Below, piece after piece: positions 1-12,900 of a stretch of 64,000 bases of DNA. The stretch comes from Rhinolophus ferrumequinum (Eukaryota; Chordata; Mammalia; Chiroptera; Rhinolophidae). How positions within the stretch are numbered: the first letter of the stretch is position 1; every line of letters starts with the position of its first letter. The translations under genes and the position numbers were made by a program. The notes beneath the pieces were generated by a model. It saw only the letters and a program-made list of their open reading frames with translations. It ran no database searches and was not told where the DNA came from. Where the stretch lies: NCBI RefSeq assembly GCF_004115265.2, contig NC_046292.1:10496001-10560000 (forward strand), in the 5' to 3' direction.

Positions 1-3000
1 TTTTATGTGTAACTTTTGCATTTTCTCTGAAGTTGGTTCCTGTATGTGAGAATGTGCTTGGTAACCAGACAGCCATATCTAGGCTATAGATTTTGCCCTT
101 TGAAGCTGGTGAGAATTCTTTCCATTTGTACCTGTTTAGGCCTCCAGACATTAGCCAATAGTCTTCATCCCACAGTTTGGGCTTTCGCTGTTAATATACA
201 AAGATTATCAGATGCTTGGCAAAGGGAACCGGAGTGATGATATGTGTTAAAACTATTTTGCCTTGAAGCCTATTAAACTTTCTAGAGCTCCTCATCTCCA
301 TATGTACTAAAGGGAGACAAACCCCATGCATTTTTTCCCAAAGCATTTCTCCCTCTTGCTTTGGAAAGATACATGAGATTTTGTGTCGCTGATTTTATAA
401 ACCAGTTAAAGTGGAATCTGCCTGTTCTTCCCTTAGCACTTCTAGCTCTAGTAAAAGCCATAAAAATGTAATTGGTTTAACCATCAGCTCATGTGTATAT
501 ACACATGTGTGACTGACAGATATTCTACAGTTAATTTTACAGTTTAAAAAGCAAACAATTTTTTTAAACAATTTTCGTATCTACAGATATATTGTTCATT
601 TGTGGTGGTTTTTATCCCACCATGTATATAAAACACAGCCTTCCAAATAACTGGCCAGGAGAGTTGCAGTGTGTTCTGATTTCCTTTTCTTAACTCTTTG
701 CCACCTGGCCATAAACAGGATAATTGAGCTGTTAATTTCAAACTTGTCATCACTGGTAGCGTATCATAAGGGAAGCTAACTGGATTATGCATTCTGCCAT
801 TGTCTAGCACAATACCAAAAAGCCAGATTTCTCCTTTGAATTGGGTGACTTAGTGTGGTCTGTGGCTGAACAAGAAAAAAACAAGAGTTATCAAGAGTTT
901 CCCTTCCTAGAAGATGAATGTTACCTCTCAGGAGTTCCATCAAGTAGCTTTTTCTCTGAAAGAATTAAACAAAGTAAATTCAGAGCATATCCTTGAGAAC
1001 TGGCAATGTAAAATCGGGGCTCAAACCTTATACCTTCGTGGTCCCTTGGTGGGTGTCACGAGGAATTCATGGAATAAAATGAAGAACTTAGGGAGTGAAC
1101 CTTCGATGTGCTTGACTCTCTCTTGTGCCTTAGTTTCTCCAAATAGCAGAGGCATCAACTTTTGGTGGGGAATGAATGTGGAAGTATCAAGGGGAAAAGC
1201 TTGGAAACACCCTGGAGATAGAGGCATGCATGGAAGGGTCTTAAGGCTCACCTTTATTCATCCAGAATTATCCTGCATGAAATCATTAGGTCTCCCCAGA
1301 CAGAAGGATGATGATACAGCTTTTTTTGCATCAGGAGTACGAAAAAATAAAAAAGTTTCTAGATGTTTATTATGTTCTTTGCTGTATTATCAGTATGGTG
1401 GTGGTTAAGGCCGGGAAGGAGTTCAAGAAAATCATCTATTTGAACAGGAAACCGGTACTCTTGAAGGCTGTGCTGTCTGAGTCTGACCAAGAATTCATTG
1501 TTTCATTCATCAGGCATAAGTACCTGTGTGCAGGTACTGGTGAGCCCTGGGGATACAAGGGTCATAAAACAGACTGGCAGCCTGCCCTCGGGAAGCTTTT
1601 AGTCTAGTAAGGAGACAGGAAACAAATTTTTGCTTCAAGAGCAAGATCGGTTTTTGCTCATTAGCTTTTATTTTAAAAGTCATACTAGAACGATTTTATT
1701 TGAATTCGGTGAAGATGGGAAATCAGGCTCAAAATTGATTTAGATGTTGTGAATCGAAAATGCTCTAGAAAATGAAATCTTTAAAAATGGAATCATAGAA
1801 ACCACTGAAAAATGATTCAACATTTGGTAGAAATACTTGAAGAGAGAAGGTATTCAGAAACCAATTTTATACTGCGGATGGGGGTGTTGGCAGGGTTTAG
1901 AAGTGCGAGTAAATGGAAGGTGATACTAAGTACACACCAGGGACAGTCAACTTTCCCTGCCATCAGGACCTCCTTCCATGCAGGGTGGAGATACCGCGTG
2001 TGCTTGGCACCCTTCCTGCTCCCCCTTTGAGCATGTCTCCCCTGGAATACTGACCATCTGGACCAACAGGACTTAGCAGGGGATTCTGCAGCCGAGTCAA
2101 GATGTGAAAATGGGAATCTAGAGCAGAAAATGTAGCAAGTGAGGGCCTGGGACTGGATGATGGGCAGAACTGTCAAGAAGATTGAAGGCTCTAGCAAATC
2201 TTTCTATAGGACAGCTCCATCACAGGGACATTTATTTGAAAGGTCATCACTTATAATCCTGAGGCATACAGGGAGAATTCTGGACCTTAACTACTGGTGA
2301 CTCACGAGATTCACAATGAGAAAGCTCACAGGTTTATCAGTTATGTACTGGTGATTGGTAATCTGGACCCTCCAGGAGCCGTAAGGTGAAAGAATATAGC
2401 CGATGTTTTAGGGCACAACCTCGTGGAATGAAATCTGCGGAGGGAATGGTTGAAAGATGTAGGAGTTAGAGAATATTTCTTTAAAAAGCTAAGCATACTA
2501 TGGAAGACCTGGGATGGGGGCGTGGAATACGAAATTAGATACAGAACTGTATTTCTTTACATATATACCATAAGGTTTTCATTAGCTGACTTGGGGAAAG
2601 GGCATGCTGGGATATTTTTTCCTGGGAAAATACATGTCTGATGGGAAATGATGTTTACCAGGAGTTTGTTGTACACACAACCTTGAATGAATGCATCTGT
2701 GGCTTAAAGAAAGGCAGACCTCTGTTCATTTCCTACCAGATGGTCAGATTGGTTTATTTCCAGATTCCTTCGGTCTGAGATTACCTGATGCTGACCAGAC
2801 TTCTTTTTCCTTCCCTGAAGGCCCCATAGCTTTCTGAGTTTATGCCACCCATCTGAGACCTTTCCCTCTGAATGATTATATTTCCATTCTCTCTTCTAAT
2901 CATCCTTTTGAAATAGTTCTGGTGATATACTCAGAGCAATTCACCATACTGATTGCATTGGCTTTTTTCACTGTGCATCTACGATGAAACTGATTATTTG

Positions 3001-3545
3001 CTCATTTAATTCAAAATCTCATCTTCATGTCAAATTGGGCCAATGGCCTTTGCACTCAAGTAAGGTTTGTTTACCAGTTTTGTAGCCATGTTTGGCAAAT
3101 CTTAGCAAATCGAAACTCCTCTTTCCCCCAACCTTATTTGTTCTTGCAATTACTCATGTATGCCTTCCTGACTTTATGCTTTGAGACTACTGCATTTTAC
3201 AAGAACTGGGCTGACTGGCAAAATAGGCTTGCCAGTAGCTCAGTCACTCCCATAATGCTTTGGTTTTGAGAGTTGGAAAACTCTGAGAACTTAAGGGAAC
3301 CAAACTCAGGAATCCCAAAGTTGGTTGCATTGTGCCATTGGTTTAGGGGCTGGACATAGGACCTGTCTGCAGCTGAGTGAACTAGATGCATTTGGGTTTG
3401 AGTTTTTGTCACATAATGAAATGTAAGTCAGCCCTAAATAATCAAAACACTTTATTTTATTTTTCTTTTTTTAATAGGAACTTTCTGAAGAAAAGTGATG
3501 TGTAAAACATTTGATATTTAAGACAATAAAGTTTTTATCATAAGA
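1..3545 (+). other. Probable distal 3' UTR of DDI2
   Basis: No convincing coding exon is visible; the longest frames (up to 164 codons) resemble nothing I know. In mammals DDI2, with a very long last exon that also holds the RSC1A1 frame, lies immediately upstream of PLEKHM2 on the same strand. The stretch is AT-rich, almost free of recognisable interspersed repeats, and ends in AATAAA at 3525, as expected of a long 3' UTR. RSC1A1 coding sequence is not in this window. The assignment rests on synteny. Confidence 0.45.
3525..3530 (+). terminator. Polyadenylation signal of the upstream gene
   Basis: AATAAA followed by a T-rich and GT-containing stretch. It would end the inferred DDI2 transcript near 3545-3550. 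Confidence 0.5.
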
Positions 3546-3821
3546 CTCTTGTTTGATCAATTTCTTTTAAATTGAGATGGTTAATTAACTTTTGTCCTGT
3601 CTCTTGTCTGCCTGCCCCTTTAAGTAATTTACACTCAGGCTCTGTGACTTGTGGCTGTGTGCCTGAACCGCAGAAGAAATGGGCATCTCCAATCCATTCA
3701 AGTAACTTCCAGATTGCAGGAAGACTGCTATCTGCTGATGTAACGACGTACGTTTTGTGACTGCGCCAGCAGTTGATGTTGGATAATAGAAATAACACGG
3801 GTGACAGGGTATTGTGGTTCA

Positions 3822-4045
3822 TTCTAGTCTCTAGAGCCAGGCTGCGTGGGTATGAATGCCAGTTTGGCCACTTACTAGCTGTGTGACTTTGGATAAGTTG
3901 CCTAACCTTTCTGTGCCTCAGTTTCCTCATCTGTAAAATAGGGACTATTAGTGGGGCTATAGGGATTAAATTAATTAATACATTAAAGTCTTTAGAAAAG
4001 TTCTAGCCCATAGTACGTGCTCATTAGATGTTAGCTAGTAGTATT
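3822..4045 (+). repeat. MIR SINE
   Basis: Old MIR with the typical core (ttactagctgtgtgacttt; cctcagtttcctcatctgta) and the 3' end ctcattagatgttag. Confidence 0.9.
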
Positions 4046-4879
4046 CATTGTATCACATTAGCGATTTGAGAAAGCTAAGTGGAATTCCAGAAGGTGGGCA
4101 ATTTTTCTAAGTCTGATAGGAAGGGAAGGCTCTGCTCCATGCAGTCGGTCATTAAGGGTACTAGGCTACCAGGTCTGCCCTCTTCACATGTGGCTTCCAG
4201 AATTACTTTGAACATCAGCGTCCAGCTGACATACCAGGAAAAGAGGATGAGGGTTGTTCGTGGAAGTTTTTATACCAGGCCTGGGAGTGGTGTACGTCAC
4301 TTCTCTATCCACATTTCCCTGGCTGGCACTCGGTCACCTGGCCACACCAAACTGCAAGGGAGGTTGTGAAATCTAAACTGTAACAAGTACAGTTTGGTGG
4401 TCAGGCGGCAGGCCTTCGATTTCACCTCACATATCGACCAGACACTCCTTGTCCCCCAAGGAAAGGGCCCCGTTTCCCAGCGGGGCACTCAGCTGACCTC
4501 AGCCCAGAGTTCCCTGTGATGCCCTGTTCCCTTCAGGTCTCGATTGTGGCTCTTTATGGTCTGGCAAACTGAGATTATTATCTTCTACTTTATGTACAAG
4601 TGTTGGCGCGGGGACAGAATAACTGCAATCAAAATTACAAAAAAGGGCTAAATTATCACCCAATAACTGCTTCTCTGTTCAAAGCTATCAGTGTGCTCAT
4701 GGGATCAACCAACTATACCAATCTTTACCTGTGGATTTTGTCCAAAAAAAAATTAGAGCTAGGGTGGCTTGGTTCCTTCTAGAAAGTTACTAAAGCCAAT
4801 ATTTTTCCTATTCAGATACCTGAAATTGAAGTGCCCTTAGAGGGAACTTTTCCGTCACACCCAGCCTGCTCCTCTCAGT

Positions 4880-5670
4880 CTTCCCCTGAGAAGTAAATGG
4901 TAACTCAGTTGCTCACTCTCAAACCCACTACTTTCACAACCTGTATCCAATCTACCCTGAATCCTGTTGGCTCCACTTCAAAATATATTCAAAATCTCAT
5001 TTCTAGGAGCTTGTGTCAGGTACCATCACATCACCTCTCACTTGGGTTATTGCAGTAGGTCTCCCTGCTCCTGCCTTTCACATGCCTCCATTCTGTTCTT
5101 AGCACAACTGCCAGCATAATCCTGTGAAAGCAGGTCACACCTCTCCTTAAAACCCTTCCGTGGGTCCCCATCTCACTCAAAATAAAAGCCAAAACCATCA
5201 TAATGCCTCCACGCGCTTGTTTTCCTCCCTGCCTCGATCTGCTTCCGGTTCCCTCCCTCCAGCTCTAAGCCACCCTGATCTCCATATTCCTTGAACTCCC
5301 CACGCTCTCTCCCACCTGGGGCCTTTGTTGTTTTTTCAGTCTGGGATGCTCTTTCCCCAGATGCTTTTCATGGCTTTTTCTCTCCCTTCAGTTCTTTATT
5401 CAAATATCACCTCAGTAAGGCCTTCTCTGGGGACTTTACCTAAAAGTGAAGTCAACCCAACCACTCTTCCTATGTCACTTCCCTTCTTAATTTTTCTCCT
5501 TAGCACTGACCACTACCTAACACTATGCATTTTATTTCTGAACCTTATCTAGTATCTTTTTCCCCCATTAGAATGTAAACTCCGTGAAGGTAGGGAATTA
5601 TGTCTGTCCTTTTCATTGCTGTATCTCCTGTGCCTCGGACTGCCTGGTGCATAGCAGGTCCCCAGATAGG
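4880..5670 (+). repeat. LINE-2 3' end
   Basis: Matches the L2 3' portion: a segment resembling ctcactcaaaataaaagcc, then gggatgctctttccccag, then attagaatgtaaactccgtg and the terminal cctggtgcatagcagg. It is old and diverged. Confidence 0.85.
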
Positions 5671-5699
5671 TTTTGAGCTGTGCCTGCTGCCAAGGATGC

Positions 5700-7650
5700 T
5701 GGGAAATGTAGTCCAGCACTGCCTGGTTCAATGCTATCACTGGAGAGAACAGCTAGAGGCCTCTGCCACACTGGGGAAGAGCATCCCAGCAAAGGCCCTC
5801 AGACGTGAACACATTCACATGTTTAAGAAACAACAGGTTGGTGGGGACTGGCGCACACAGCAGAGAGATGAGATGAGTCAGAGAAACAGGCTGGATCAGA
5901 TCAGCTCTGGCCTTGGAGGCCAGAGAAAGAGTAGGCATGTCATTCCAGATGCTATGACACGAAGCTGTTGGAGGCTTTTAAGCTGGGAGGTTAAATACCC
6001 AATTTTCACCAACCCATTTTGCTGACTGGACAGTAATGAGGAAGAAACCGGATGTTCAACATTTTAAAATCACCTCGATTAAAGCTGCTTCTTTTGGTTT
6101 ACCCAGTCCCAGAGTTCTAGATCGTACTCGTAGGTGCCCTAGTGAAGGTGTGGGAACCTGGACTGCTGCTGTTATGTACAAACAGTCTCTCTTATTTCCT
6201 CCCCTCACATGGGGATCAGCTTCACAAGCCTGATGGCCAAGGAAATATTTACTCCCTTCCCTGGAAACACAAATATATTTGCCTTGAGTTGGAGGGAAAG
6301 AGGAATTAGTTCCTTAAACCACTTTTTTTTTTTCATTTTTTTACACTCAATTTCCTTTTTTTGACCTTTTAAGGATGTGGCAGGGTGAAGCTGCTGAAAT
6401 ATTTTCCCTATATTTTTCCTCTCTGAGGCAGTACACAGCTTTGGGAAGAAGAGTAAAGGAGACTGGATGGGCCAGGACTAAGGTCTCTCATTGATCTTGC
6501 CTTCTTCCCAACTTCTCTCATCTGATGGAGTTTAGAAGTACGAGACTTAGGTGAGGACAATATTCAAAAAGAAGAAGAACAAGAACAACAACAAAATCAT
6601 TTTTCCTGTGTCACTGATTTTGAAACCAACAGGGTGATTCGCTCGAGGCCCTCGCATGAGTCAGTCAAGGCTTTTGACTCTTGATGCCTCAGAGTCTCAT
6701 GCACTTTACACGTGATCAGCAAAGTCTTGTGCAATAAATGGGCATCAGTTTTGAGTTTAAATGACTCCCAATAACAGGATTGACAGGCATCCTGGTTTTG
6801 TTTTGTTTGTTTGTTTTGGATTTGTTGTTTCATTTTTTGAGTTGCCTTGTTTTTGACAGGCAAGGATGGATTCCGTATTTGAGCTCTGGACATGGGGCAA
6901 TTATCTGCACATGAACACCCACACTTGGCCCTCTCCCCTTTGCTGCAAGAAGTCTTGTGAGACTATAAAGCGTGCCTCTCTTCTCCCACCCACTCACAGA
7001 CCTATGCAGACCTTAGGAATTTGGTAGGCTATGAGACTGGATGGTCCTCCTGAATGTTGTAAAAAGTTGAATGCATCAAGATGAAAACAATATGGCAGAA
7101 ATGCCACCGCCTTCTCACATCACAGGCATATAGCTGAGTGATAAAAACGCCTGTCGACACTGTCATGTGCCCAAGCCATTTATAGGAAGATGGTGCTCAA
7201 GAGGAAAGGTTGTCCAGAAGATGGCTTGCTACTTAGCATAGTAGAAGAATCACAAACCTGGTTGGTTCTACTTTGGACTAAACAGATTCTCATGAGCCAA
7301 AGTTACCTCCAAGAGGTTGGGGCCTATAGCCACCCTAACCTGAGTGCTTTCAGGCTGGTCATTCAAGCCAGCTGTCCCCCTACTTGCCTTTACACACCTT
7401 TACACCTATTTCTTCCCTCGAAGTACCGTGTCCTCTGCTCTCTGCCTTTTCTGTACCTGTCCAGTGACTACAGCTTCCATCCCTACCTGTCATTCTGCCT
7501 TTGCCCAGCTCCATGGAGACTGTTATCTCTTATTTTTCCAAACTCAGTTCTAATAAGAAAATACCCTGGGTATAGAGACTTTGCTTCTTTTCCTAAAGGG
7601 TTAGACCAAGCCCCTGTGGAGTCACCTCCTAGAATAATATGAAGAAATGT
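5700..7650. other. Intergenic stretch, no feature recognised
   Basis: No exon, RNA gene or repeat that I can name. Short A-rich and T-rich runs occur near 6330-6345 and 6560-6595. Confidence 0.4.
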
Positions 7651-7651
7651 A

Positions 7652-8119
7652 GGGGCCGGCCCGGTGGGTCAGGCGGTTGGAGCTCCGTGCTCCTAACTCC
7701 GAAGGCTGCCGGTTTGATTCCCACAGGGGCCAGTGGGCTCTCAACCAGAAAGTTGCCGGTTCAGAACACTCCTTGAGTCTGCAAGGGATGGTGGGCAACG
7801 CCCCCTGCAACTAAGATTGAACACGGCACCTTGAGCTGAGCTGCCGCTGAGCTCCCAGATGGCTCAGTTGGTTGGAGCCTGTCCTCTCAACCACAAGGTT
7901 GCCAGTTCAACTCCTGCAAGGGATGGCGAGCTGCGCTCCCTGCAACTAGTAACAGCAACTGGACCTGGAGCTGAGCTGCGCCCTCCACAACTAAGACTGA
8001 AAGGACAACAACTTGACTTGGAAAAAAGTCCTGGAAGTACACACTGTTCCCCAATAAAGTCCTATTCCCCTTCCCGAATAAAATCTTAAAAAAAAAAAAA
8101 GAAAAGAAAGAAAAAAAGA
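7652..8119 (+). mobile_element. Lineage-specific tRNA-derived SINE, full length, two tRNA-like modules
   Basis: It begins with ggggccggcccggtgg, resembling a tRNA-Ile 5' end, and carries two A-box/B-box-like modules (near 7671-7725 and 7861-7910). The body is followed by a tail with AATAAA at 8053 and 8077, then an A-rich end. A target-site duplication close to agaaatgta flanks it (7643-7651 and 8120-8128). It is inserted between PLEKHM2 and the upstream gene. The type looks bat-specific. Confidence 0.85.
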
Positions 8120-8184
8120 AAGAAATGTAAAGGGATCCTTGGCTCTGAAAAGGATATAAATGGTTTGGGCTCCCCTATTTGCTG

Positions 8185-8330
8185 TCCGATTTTAGGTAAC
8201 TTACCCCCATCCCTCAATTTCTTCTGTACAAGAACTGTTGTATGAGGATACGTGAGACAAATGCAAAGCACTGAGTTCAGTGCGTGGCCCATAGTCAGTA
8301 CTCAACACCTACCATCATCACCGTCCTTAT
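8185..8330 (+). repeat. MIR SINE, 3' part
   Basis: Diverged MIR: ggtaacttacccccatccctcaatttcttc, broken as expected for age, then a 3' end like gcccatagtcagtactcaac. Confidence 0.6.
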
Positions 8331-8679
8331 AAACAAGTCTTGCCCTAGATCCGGAGGTGGTAATAGAATGATGTTAATCCATTTCTCAAGTACTTGTTCT
8401 CTTTTCCTTTTCCTCGTACTTTGTTGTCCCCTTATCCAGTCACATAACAAAACAAAATACCATCATCTTGGGTCTTCCTGGGGAAACTGAGGGATTGGGA
8501 GGGGTCTTTGGGTGTGTATGGGGAGGGGTCCATCTAGAATAACCTGTAGAATCAGTGTTTCAGATAGGTACTGGGGTGACTAGGTCTGGGGGGCTGAGAG
8601 TGGGGTGCCTGGGCAAAGGAGGGAAATTGGGGAAATGAAGCTGAGAAGTGGCGTGTCTCAATAATAAAAAGAGCAGTGA

Positions 8680-8775
8680 TCATTGTCACAGATACATATA
8701 TTGAATTATGTTGTATAACTGAAACTAATACATGTCAATTATATCTCAATTTTAAAAAGTGGCAAAAAGTATATA
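8680..8775 (+). repeat. L1 3' tail fragment
   Basis: Resembles the end of mammalian L1 elements (gttgtataactgaaactaat then atgtcaattatatctcaatt). It is short, so the subfamily is not assigned. Confidence 0.5.
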
Positions 8776-9626
8776 TTGACATTTAAAGAAAGAATAAAAA
8801 GGAGAGTCTAATGGATGTATCAGGAATATATTTATTTGGGACCAAATGAAGTAAGCCACGTAGGACACTAAGCACTCTGAGTGCAGGTGGCTTTAAGAGA
8901 CTGTGAATTTGGAGAGGGATGTGTTAGGGGGTTAAGGGGAACTGTTATGGTGGGGTTCAGGGCTGAGGGAGTTGGGGTCCTCAGGATATGTGGACCCACT
9001 GAAGAAGTGGGATAAGGGTAAGAACCCAAAGAGGCTTTGGGACTGAAGGTGAAGTAAAGAGGATGTGATTTGGAGGTGGGGAAGAACACCAGGCCGCTGA
9101 AACAGCCTGAAAGTTTCCGACTGGGTGGTGAGGGTGAGGAACTGAGGAGTGGAGGGCCAGAGTAGGGTGACCAGTGAGGGCCAGAGGGCTGGGGTCTCTG
9201 GGCAGGTCGAGGTGGGGGTGCTGGGGTCTCTAAGTTGCCAAAGCCCGGGAGCCTGGGTCTGTAGGCTGAAAGGAGCGGGGGTCCGTGCATTGAGGAGGTC
9301 TTGGTGTTGCCGGTATGGCGGGGGTCCTCTGGGCCCCCCCTGGGCTAAAAAAAGAGAGGGTTCAGGTGGGGTCTGCGGGCCGAAGGGGTCCCTGGGGCCC
9401 CAGGGACCTGTGGGCTGAGGCGGGAGTCTCCGGGCGGAGGGTCGTGGGCTGACTAGGGTGGGGTGCCGGGGGCCCGAGGTCTATGGGGTTCCCGGGTCTG
9501 TGGGCTGATGAGCACAGGGTGCTGGCGGCCCGAGGTCTCTGCGGGGATCCCCGGGGCCCGGGAGTGTCCCGTCGCCGGGGCGGGGCCCGCCTCCCAGCTG
9601 ACAGCCGCCGTAGGCACCGCCCCCTC

Positions 9627-9634
9627 TGACGTCA
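9627..9634. promoter_or_regulatory. CRE palindrome (TGACGTCA)
   Basis: A perfect 8-bp CREB/ATF site inside the CpG island, 251 bp upstream of the PLEKHM2 start codon. CpG-island CREs of this kind are often functional. Confidence 0.6.
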
Positions 9635-9877
9635 GTTCCGCCGCCGCCGCCGCCGCCGCGGCGCACAGCCCGCGGCCTCCTTCCCCGCCGGCCGCGCTCG
9701 GGAGCCGCCGGGCCGAGGCGGAGCGAGGGGCCGGGTGAGGCGAGGGCCGGGCGGCGGGCGCCGGGCCCCGCGGCCGGCACGACGGAGCCCCTGCACGGCC
9801 GGCGGCAGCGGTTGGCGGCGGCCCCGGGCCCCAGGCGCGGGAAGCGGCGGCGGCGGGGCGGCGGCGGCAGCGGCGAC

Positions 9878-9937
9878 ATGGAGCCGCGGGAGGTGAAGGA
9901 TCGGATCCTGGAGAACATCTCGTTGTCGGTGAAGAAG
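9878..9937 (+). CDS. PLEKHM2: PLEKHM2 coding exon 1
   Basis: Encodes residues 1-20, beginning MEPREVKDRI (human has G at residue 4). It ends in phase 0 at AAG before the donor gtgagc. It sits inside the CpG island. Confidence 0.95.
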
Positions 9938-12900
9938 GTGAGCACGGCCTGCTATCCCGGCCCAGCCCCGAACCCCAGGCGGACCCACCGGCCGGGACCC
10001 CGACCCATCCAGCGTCCCCTCCTTACCCCGGGTCGCCCACCCGGGCCGGGGTCCCTCCTGTCACCAGGGCTCGGGGACACCACGCTTCCCCTCCGCGACC
10101 CCGAGGTCGAGGAGCCGCCGGGAACCCGGGGCGGATGGAGGGGAAGCGGGGCCACTCACGTGAGCGCCGCGGCCGCACGAGCTATTTTTAAAAAACAAAG
10201 TTGAGGTCAGTGTCCTCAGAGCTTTCACCAGACAGGCCCGAGGGTCTTGCGTCCCTTAGAGGGGCCACGATCCGCCAGTACCCCCACTCGAGCTGCAGAA
10301 AAGCTGTGGGAGGACCCCGGCCCGCAGCGCATCTCTGGGCCGCATCCCTGTATCCTAGGTCCTCTCTGGGCTCCTGCATCTCGGAGAGTCCACTGTCGGG
10401 TCAACGACCGGTGATAAACGGCTTGCAATTTTCAGTCCTGAGTGACATTGCCTCTGTCCCTGGGAACTTCCCGGAATAATCTTGCTCAAGGATGGTAGTT
10501 TTGAAGAGGCTTTTCATAGCTTTGATTGAGAACCTGAAGCACCTGGAGATTGCCTTTTGGAGGGTGACTCCCACAACTTGGTGACACCACAGACACCCAG
10601 TTTGCGGTGTGGGGCTCCTGCTATAGAGATCATTGTCCCAATTCCAGATAGAAAAAAAATATTATCTATTAAGGGTATATAACTACGTGCGAGGAAGTCA
10701 GCTTATCTGAAAAAGGGTTCATGCTGGAAGGTAGACTTCATATTCACTTAAAACCAAATCAGAATTGACAGTCGTTTGAGGAATGTTGTTGGATTTTCCC
10801 CCCCTAATTCCTGGCTCACCTGGAAGTCTTAGAAACTGGGGGTAGGGATGACTTAGAGCGGGTGGAAAGGGTCATCACATTACATTTTATCGTTTCAACA
10901 AACCAAAATGAAGACAATTAATTAAATCAACAATTATATTTAAATAACTATTTTTCGCCACTTGAATTCCTCAAAAGTAACATAGGCAAGCAATTTTACC
11001 TTTCATAAAGATCAGTAAGGCTTAAAAAGAAAAATAGATTCCAAATGCTCTTAACTAAAATGTTCCTCCAAAAGCACAACTAAAAACAGATATCCAACAA
11101 AAGTTTTATTTAATTTTCCTGAGCTTTGCTGATGTAATTGGGGTATAGTTTTTGTTTACTCAAGGAGTGCAGGATGAGCAAATACTACTTTGTTAAAAAG
11201 CAGTACATGTTTTGTAATGGAAGAAAAAGAAAGATTGCTGACCTTTTTGATCTAATCTGTGCTGACTATGGCTTCAGGAAGGCCAGGCGTTTTGTCTTCG
11301 GATTTCTCACGAATAAATGGGGAAAGTCCGGGGTAGAAAGGTGATAGACATGCACACTGCCATCTGAGTGAGCACCGACCTTTTGAAGGCAGAGATCCAC
11401 TGTGTCAATCAGAGGAGTAAATCATGAAAGAGTTGTTTGTCAAGATTCTTATACTTGTATGTGTTTGGACAAGCACTTTTATTGAGCTGTAATGCATGCC
11501 GGCCGGAAGATGTAAGTTGCACGCTAGAAACGGGAAACCTGTCCCCAGGTGCATCACAACCGAAGGCCTGACTAGCATCACGGTTATGAACATGGATTCT
11601 GGAGTCTGGCTGCCTGGGTTGAATCCCTGCCGTGCCAGTTAATAACCCTGGAACCTTGGAACCTATCCTCAACCTTTCCGTGCCTCAGTTTTCTCACCTG
11701 TAAAACAGGGATAAAATGAGGGCTGTTGGGAAGATTTAACAAGAGTTACATGTATGTAGAGTGTTTAGCGCAATGTTTGATCCCATCTTAATAATTTGTC
11801 TTAGTCTGTTTGAGCCGCTATAACTAAACTATCATAGAATGGGTGGCTTATAAACAACAAATTTATTTGTCACAGTTTCCCTCTTCCAGGTTGCAGATTG
11901 CTGATTTCTCCCTGTGTCCTCTCATGGGGTAAGGGTGTGGGAGCTCTCCTGGGGTCTCTTGTATTAGGGTGCCACCCTCATGATCTCCCAAAGGCCCCAC
12001 CCACCTCCTAAAACCATCACATTAGGGGTTAGGATTTCAACAGATGAATGGAGAGAGGGGTGGTAGAAATGTTCAGTCTGTAGCATAAGTGGTGGCTTTT
12101 TCTGTTGGTTTGTGGTAGAGCCAAGTCCTCACTTTTACAAGGTCTGAAGATGGCTGACATGCACTGACATGTACTGCTTTATACAACACCATCTGGACTT
12201 GTTACCTGCTTCCTTTGCAAGCTGTGTTTCAGAGAGCTGTTTTATGAGTTTTGCATCAGGAAGTGCATTTGCTTCTCATAGGAGTCAGTTCAGCTATAGC
12301 AGTAGGCGTTGAGGGCTAGCAGCCTTGGGGTCACATCTGTCCTGGAACGCTAGTCTCACCTAAATTTGTTATACGGCATCTTGAGAGTCACTTCAGCTTT
12401 TTTCTTCCATCCAACCAAATGGTTTTACTGATCCTCTTAAAATGATACTGCATGAAGAAAATGAGATGTCTATTTCTGCAAAAAACGATCCATTGTGTAT
12501 TACTATGTTTGCGGAGGATATTTTAGAACTTTTTATTGAAATAGAATATACCTACAGAAACTAGAACATATCTACTCCAAATGTACAGCTGGGTGCATTC
12601 TCACAACACATCCACATATCCAGAACCTACCGTGTTTCCCCGAAAATAAGACCAGGTCTTATATTGAGGTTTGCTCCAAAAGACACATTAGGGTTTATGT
12701 TCAGGGAATATCATCCTGAAGAATCATGCTAGGGCTTATTTTCCGGGTAGGTCTTATTTTGGGGGAAACATGGTACCTCAAGAAACAGAACACAATCATT
12801 AGCCCATCCCCTGATTCTTCTCCCAAAAACTACACCGTCAACTGTGACCACTCCCCAAGCAGTACTGTCAAGTTCGGCTATTTTCACACCTGGATTTTGC

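Larger units (their letters stand above)
9140..10170. promoter_or_regulatory. CpG island promoter of PLEKHM2
   Basis: Very GC-rich and CpG-dense, strongest from about 9540 to 10170, spanning coding exon 1. No TATA box is evident, which fits a broad housekeeping promoter. It contains a CCG-triplet run at about 9638-9660 and GGC-rich runs just before the start codon, both prone to length polymorphism. The start of transcription cannot be placed from sequence alone. Confidence 0.85.

Noticed and set aside
914-1408. 164-codon frame in the upstream block
   Set aside because: No similarity I recognise, AT-rich context and overlapping frames; most likely chance within a 3' UTR.
1-3545. RSC1A1 coding frame
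   Set aside because: It is embedded in the DDI2 last exon in human, but none of the translated frames here resembles it; it would lie upstream of this window.
7652-7740. Possible tRNA gene (tRNA-Ile-like sequence)
   Set aside because: It is the head of a SINE with target-site duplications and several relatives in the window.
9481-9988. Arg/Pro-rich frames on both strands around PLEKHM2 exon 1
   Set aside because: Typical of CpG-island composition; only the 20-codon exon 1 has support.
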